From positions 1 to 9,336 of the forward strand of contig JALXCS010000010.1 of the NCBI GenBank assembly GCA_026990815.1: a DNA stretch of 9,336 bases. The letters run 5' to 3'. The notes below the pieces were generated by a model. That model did no database searches, was not told the origin of the DNA, and saw nothing but the letters and a program-made list of their open reading frames with translations. Below, in pieces: positions 6,852 through 9,336 of this stretch (positions are counted from its first letter, which is position 1; every line of letters begins with the position of its first letter). This stretch comes from Methylomonas sp. Its GTDB lineage: Bacteria > Pseudomonadota > Gammaproteobacteria > Methylococcales > Methylomonadaceae. The translations under genes and the position numbers were made by a program.

Positions 6852-7370
6852 TCAAGGTTGCGGAAAAGCCGTGGTAATTCTGCGTTGATTTCGTGTAAGA
6901 CCCATGCGAATGGGAAAAGGCTTGCTATTTCTGTCAAGGCAAAATCCTTTGGCATTATTTTTTGGTGCAGATGGACCCAGAATACCCCATTGATGGTGTT
7001 TTTTGGTTTTATTGCGGGCTGCATACACCACCGAGTGGGTGATCGCATTAATTGAGCAATGATCAGGAAAAAATGTTGAAAATTTGGTTCTACCATTTGA
7101 AAATTTCACTCTGGCATTGTATATACCTTTGCGCAAGCTGCGTTTTTTATAGATCTCTTTGACTTCGGGTGTTGAACCCAGCTTTTGGGTGGAATGAAAG
7201 CCTTTGGGTCGTCCCCTGCTGTCAATTTCACCACAAAAAATGTGTTTTAAATTAATTGATGGTTGGGTTTTGCTCCATTTCGATGCTTTTTTTTTGCACG
7301 ATAAATCTGCGCTATAAGCGATTGAGCAACTCAAAATAAATAAAAAAAATATCAGGAAATATTTTATCAT
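6852..7370 (-). CDS. Secreted EndoU-like ribonuclease
   Basis: This 172-residue protein begins with a signal peptide: K3, a hydrophobic run to about residue 19, and a likely cleavage site after AYSA (21). A lipoprotein reading at ILSC (Cys 15) is less likely. The rest resembles the bacterial EndoU nuclease domain, known from CDI toxin tips and other polymorphic toxins that cut RNA: KHIFCGEI (His 43), a GFHS motif (His 59), GIYNARVKF, KFSTFFP (96-102) and a C-terminal ITTAFP. The two histidines are the expected catalytic pair; the C-terminal catalytic Tyr of some members may be Phe 169 here. Mature Cys 25, 46, 105 and 144 could form disulfides, fitting an exported protein. The mature part is strongly basic. 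It is the first gene of the minus-strand group and diverges from rluD. Confidence 0.75.
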   Translation of the reverse strand: MIKYFLIFFLFILSCSIAYSADLSCKKKASKWSKTQPSINLKHIFCGEIDSRGRPKGFHSTQKLGSTPEVKEIYKKRSLRKGIYNARVKFSNGRTKFSTFFPDHCSINAITHSVVYAARNKTKKHHQWGILGPSAPKNNAKGFCLDRNSKPFPIRMGLTRNQRRITTAFPQP

Positions 7371-7420
7371 GTATTAGCTGTATGTTTATGAGTCAATTTT
7401 TGTCTGGTGTGGAAGGGAGT

Positions 7421-7434
7421 AGCCGAGTGCGGCT
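7421..7434 (+). other. Short GC-rich hairpin in the rluD leader
   Basis: AGCCG-AGTG-CGGCT is followed by TTAATTT on the plus strand, 45 nt before the rluD start. It resembles a short terminator stem, yet no plus-strand gene ends there. An 18-codon open frame (7382-7438) ends just after it. Attenuation of rluD is possible but unproven. Confidence 0.25.
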
Positions 7435-7479
7435 TTAATTTGATCCACTTTAGTGTTTAAGATTTTTTAATTCAATGGT

Positions 7480-8427
7480 TTGTTTGTGCCTATTTTAACA
7501 TCAAAAGTGCCTGATGAGATGGTCGGCATGCGATTGGATCAAGTGCTTGCCGAAATATTTCCTGAATTTTCTCGAAGTAAATTACAGACCTGGGTAAAGT
7601 CAGGGCGTGTCAGGGTTAACAGAAAGCAGCTTAAATCTAAAGACAGGCTCGATGGTGGGGAGTTGATAGAACTTGATGCTGAGCCGGAAAAAGTAGTTGA
7701 AAGTGTTCCCGAAAAAATTCCATTAAGTATTGTCTATGAAGATGATGTATTGCTTATTATCAATAAACCGGCAGGAATGGTGGTACATCCAGGTGCTGGC
7801 AATTGGTCTGGTACTTTGCAAAATGCCTTGCTTTACTATGACATAAATTTGGACAAATTACCCAGGGCAGGGATTGTGCATCGTATCGACAAGGATACCA
7901 GCGGTTTGTTGATGGTCGCAAAAACCTTGCAAGCCCATTCAAATCTAGTCGATCAATTACAAGATCGAACTATTGATCGGGAGTATTTGGCAATTACTCA
8001 CGGGCGCATGACGGCTGGTGGAACAATTGACGAGCCGATAGCAAGACATCCTGTGGAACGGTTACGGTTTGCTGTTAGACGGGAAGGCAAATCAGCAGTA
8101 ACTCATTATCGGGTGAATGAGAGGTTGAAACGCCATACCTTGATTCAAGTAAAACTGGAAACAGGCAGAACTCATCAGATCAGGGTGCATATGGCACATA
8201 TTCGTTACCCTTTGGTGGGAGATCCCTTGTACGGGGGCAGGTTTAAGTTGCCAGCAGGGTGTTCAGAGTCTTTGGAGTCGGTGTTACGTGGATTCAAACG
8301 TCAGGCCCTCCACGCAGAAAAATTGGGGTTGTGTCATCCGGTAACCCAGGAATATTGTCAGTGGCAAGTTGCCATGCCTGAGGATATGGATGCTTTGCTG
8401 CAAGCATTGCGTGATAATGAAACTTAA
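7480..8427 (+). CDS. rluD: 23S rRNA pseudouridine synthase RluD
   Basis: This 315-residue protein fits RluD, which makes the pseudouridines of helix 69 of 23S rRNA (E. coli 1911, 1915, 1917). Residues 17-48 (MRLDQVLAEIFPEFSRSKLQ) form the S4 RNA-binding domain. The catalytic domain has INKPAGMVVHPGAGN (94-108) and the family motif HRIDKDTSG, whose Asp 137 aligns with catalytic Asp 139 of E. coli RluD. GRTHQIRVH and the LVGDPLYGG segment are also present. The length agrees with the family. No ATG fits the N-terminus: TTG at 7480 is used here, with GTG at 7486 as the alternative. The first in-frame ATG, at 7519, would cut into the family N-terminus, and an in-frame stop lies at 7468. No good Shine-Dalgarno is visible. 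Confidence 0.95.
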   Translation: MFVPILTSKVPDEMVGMRLDQVLAEIFPEFSRSKLQTWVKSGRVRVNRKQLKSKDRLDGGELIELDAEPEKVVESVPEKIPLSIVYEDDVLLIINKPAGMVVHPGAGNWSGTLQNALLYYDINLDKLPRAGIVHRIDKDTSGLLMVAKTLQAHSNLVDQLQDRTIDREYLAITHGRMTAGGTIDEPIARHPVERLRFAVRREGKSAVTHYRVNERLKRHTLIQVKLETGRTHQIRVHMAHIRYPLVGDPLYGGRFKLPAGCSESLESVLRGFKRQALHAEKLGLCHPVTQEYCQWQVAMPEDMDALLQALRDNET

Positions 8428-9145
8428 TTGGGTTGACGCGGATTGGCCAGTCCCTGAAAACATTTTCGCGGGCACTTCTTTGAGAATAGGGGGAGAGAGT
8501 AAAGAGCCTTATAAGAGTTTTAATCTGGCTGCTCATGTCGGTGATCTTTCCAGCTTGGTGAAAAAAAACCGTCAAAATTTAAAAATGATGCTGAGTTTGC
8601 CGGATGATCCTTTTTGGCTGGATCAGATTCATAGCAGTAAAGTTATTTGTATTGACGGTAAGTGTCAGAATATACAGGCCGATGCCAGTTATAGTCTTAA
8701 ACCGGGAATTGTCTGTGCCGTTTTAACGGCGGATTGTTTGCCGGTGTTACTTTGCAACGGACAAGGGACTAAAATCGCCGCTATTCATGCCGGTTGGCGT
8801 GGTTTGTTGGAAGGTGTAATAGAAAACACTGTTTATGAGTTAAAAGATGAAAATTTGTTGGCTTGGCTGGGTCCTGCGATTGGGGCAATGAATTTTGAAG
8901 TGGGTAATGATGTTTATGATGCTTTTTGTTATAAATCCGGACATTATTCAACTGTTTTTCGAAACATCGGCCCAGAAAAATGGTTGTTAAATATTTATAC
9001 TTTGGCTCGGTTGATTTTAAAAAATGTTGGTGTTGATAAAGTATATGGAGGAGATTTCTGTACAGTGTCTGATCAAGACTATTTTTTTTCTTACCGCAGG
9101 GATGGCATAACTGGCCGGATGGCCAGCTTAATCTGGAGAACCTAA
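8417..9145 (+). CDS. pgeF: PgeF/YfiH laccase-domain protein (peptidoglycan editing factor)
   Basis: The 242-residue product is a YfiH/PgeF (DUF152, multicopper polyphenol oxidase-like) protein. Family members show purine nucleoside phosphorylase or adenosine deaminase activity, and E. coli PgeF corrects misincorporated serine in peptidoglycan precursors. The metal-binding residues are visible: His 72 in DQIHSSKV, Cys 107 in TADCLPVLL and His 124 in IHAGWRG. Also conserved are LGPAIGAMNFEVG and the C-terminal FFSYRRDG. I chose ATG 8417, which overlaps the last 11 nt of rluD. A longer open frame begins at 8369, but its extra N-terminus (CLRIWMLCCKHC) is unlike the family. Coupling to rluD translation is likely, as the two are neighbours in many gammaproteobacteria. 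Confidence 0.93.
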   Translation: MKLNWVDADWPVPENIFAGTSLRIGGESKEPYKSFNLAAHVGDLSSLVKKNRQNLKMMLSLPDDPFWLDQIHSSKVICIDGKCQNIQADASYSLKPGIVCAVLTADCLPVLLCNGQGTKIAAIHAGWRGLLEGVIENTVYELKDENLLAWLGPAIGAMNFEVGNDVYDAFCYKSGHYSTVFRNIGPEKWLLNIYTLARLILKNVGVDKVYGGDFCTVSDQDYFFSYRRDGITGRMASLIWRT

Positions 9146-9151
9146 AAGGCT

Positions 9152-9336
9152 ATGAGCCTGATTCTATATATTATTATTTTTGCGGCAATTGGCGGTGTGT
9201 TAAGTGTTGGTGCCGCCTCAGTTTTTTTGTTGTTATCTGCTGAAAATCAGGAAAAGGTATTACCACACGGCATTAGTTTTGCTATCGGCGCACTTTTAGC
9301 GGTGTCTTTTTGGGGGTTGATTCCCCATGCTTTTTC
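9152..9336 (+). CDS. ZIP-family metal transporter (partial, 3' end off window)
   Basis: Sixty-one codons are visible from ATG 9152 to the right edge. The protein begins with a hydrophobic segment (about residues 3-28: LILYIIIFAAIGGVLSVG) and, after a short polar link, a second one with SFAIGALLAVSFWGLIPHAF. This matches the first two membrane helices of ZIP (ZupT-like) transporters, which import zinc and other divalent metals through the inner membrane; the usual helix-2 ending is GALLAVAFLDLLPEAF. Here HAF replaces the common EAF, so His takes the place of that Glu. GGAGAA lies 11 nt upstream of the ATG. The gene starts 6 nt after the pgeF stop, so it is probably in the same transcript. Confidence 0.75.
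   Translation, partial: MSLILYIIIFAAIGGVLSVGAASVFLLLSAENQEKVLPHGISFAIGALLAVSFWGLIPHAF

Noticed and set aside
7371..7396. TTGACT at 7396-7391 on the minus strand as -35 box for the EndoU gene
   Set aside because: The only good -10 candidate (TAATAC) is 14 nt away, and a 17-nt spacer would put the -10 over the start codon.
8369..8416. N-terminal extension of pgeF from ATG 8369
   Set aside because: It would overlap rluD by 59 nt and adds a Cys/Trp-rich stretch foreign to the family; ATG 8417 matches the expected N-terminus.

Overview
The window looks like a chromosomal segment of a moderately AT-rich gammaproteobacterium. The evidence is a bamD-type lipoprotein gene diverging from rluD, and rluD followed by pgeF (yfiH), an arrangement known from gammaproteobacteria. 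The large flavoprotein and the sequence style would fit a methanotroph-like lineage (Methylococcales), but that is a guess and nothing in the window proves it.

Left part (1-1351): an integron-type accessory region read on the minus strand. A 134-bp element at 589-722 has the layout of an attC recombination site. Immediately after its crossover end, on the minus strand, comes an Mrr-like restriction nuclease gene that runs off the left edge. On the other side of the attC is a roughly 630-bp stretch with strong A+C strand bias, degenerate repeats and no convincing gene. It ends at a second core-like GGCTAAC at 1345-1351. No integrase gene is visible.

Between array and core genes (1352-1813): no gene is seen. 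There is a 69-bp near-perfect palindrome (1420-1488) with an extra related half-site beside it, one stretch resembling a lone CRISPR repeat (1521-1554), and a nested inverted repeat (1689-1771).

Minus-strand gene group (7370 down to 1814): a secreted EndoU-like ribonuclease, a small acidic protein starting 3 nt after it, bamD starting 4 nt after that, then, after a 114-nt gap with a hairpin, a 1239-residue flavoprotein. The flavoprotein joins an NfnB/GltD-like half to an NfnA/PyrK/SudB-like half. The EndoU/acidic pair sits exactly between bamD and rluD, which are direct divergent neighbours in E. coli. This makes it a candidate toxin/immunity-type insertion upstream of an essential gene.

Plus-strand gene group (7480 to the right edge): rluD (23S rRNA pseudouridine synthase, TTG start), pgeF overlapping it by 11 nt, and the beginning of a ZIP-family metal transporter.

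The most promising material for follow-up is the attC/nuclease cassette, the EndoU/acidic partner pair, the fused bifurcation-type flavoprotein and the 69-bp palindrome.
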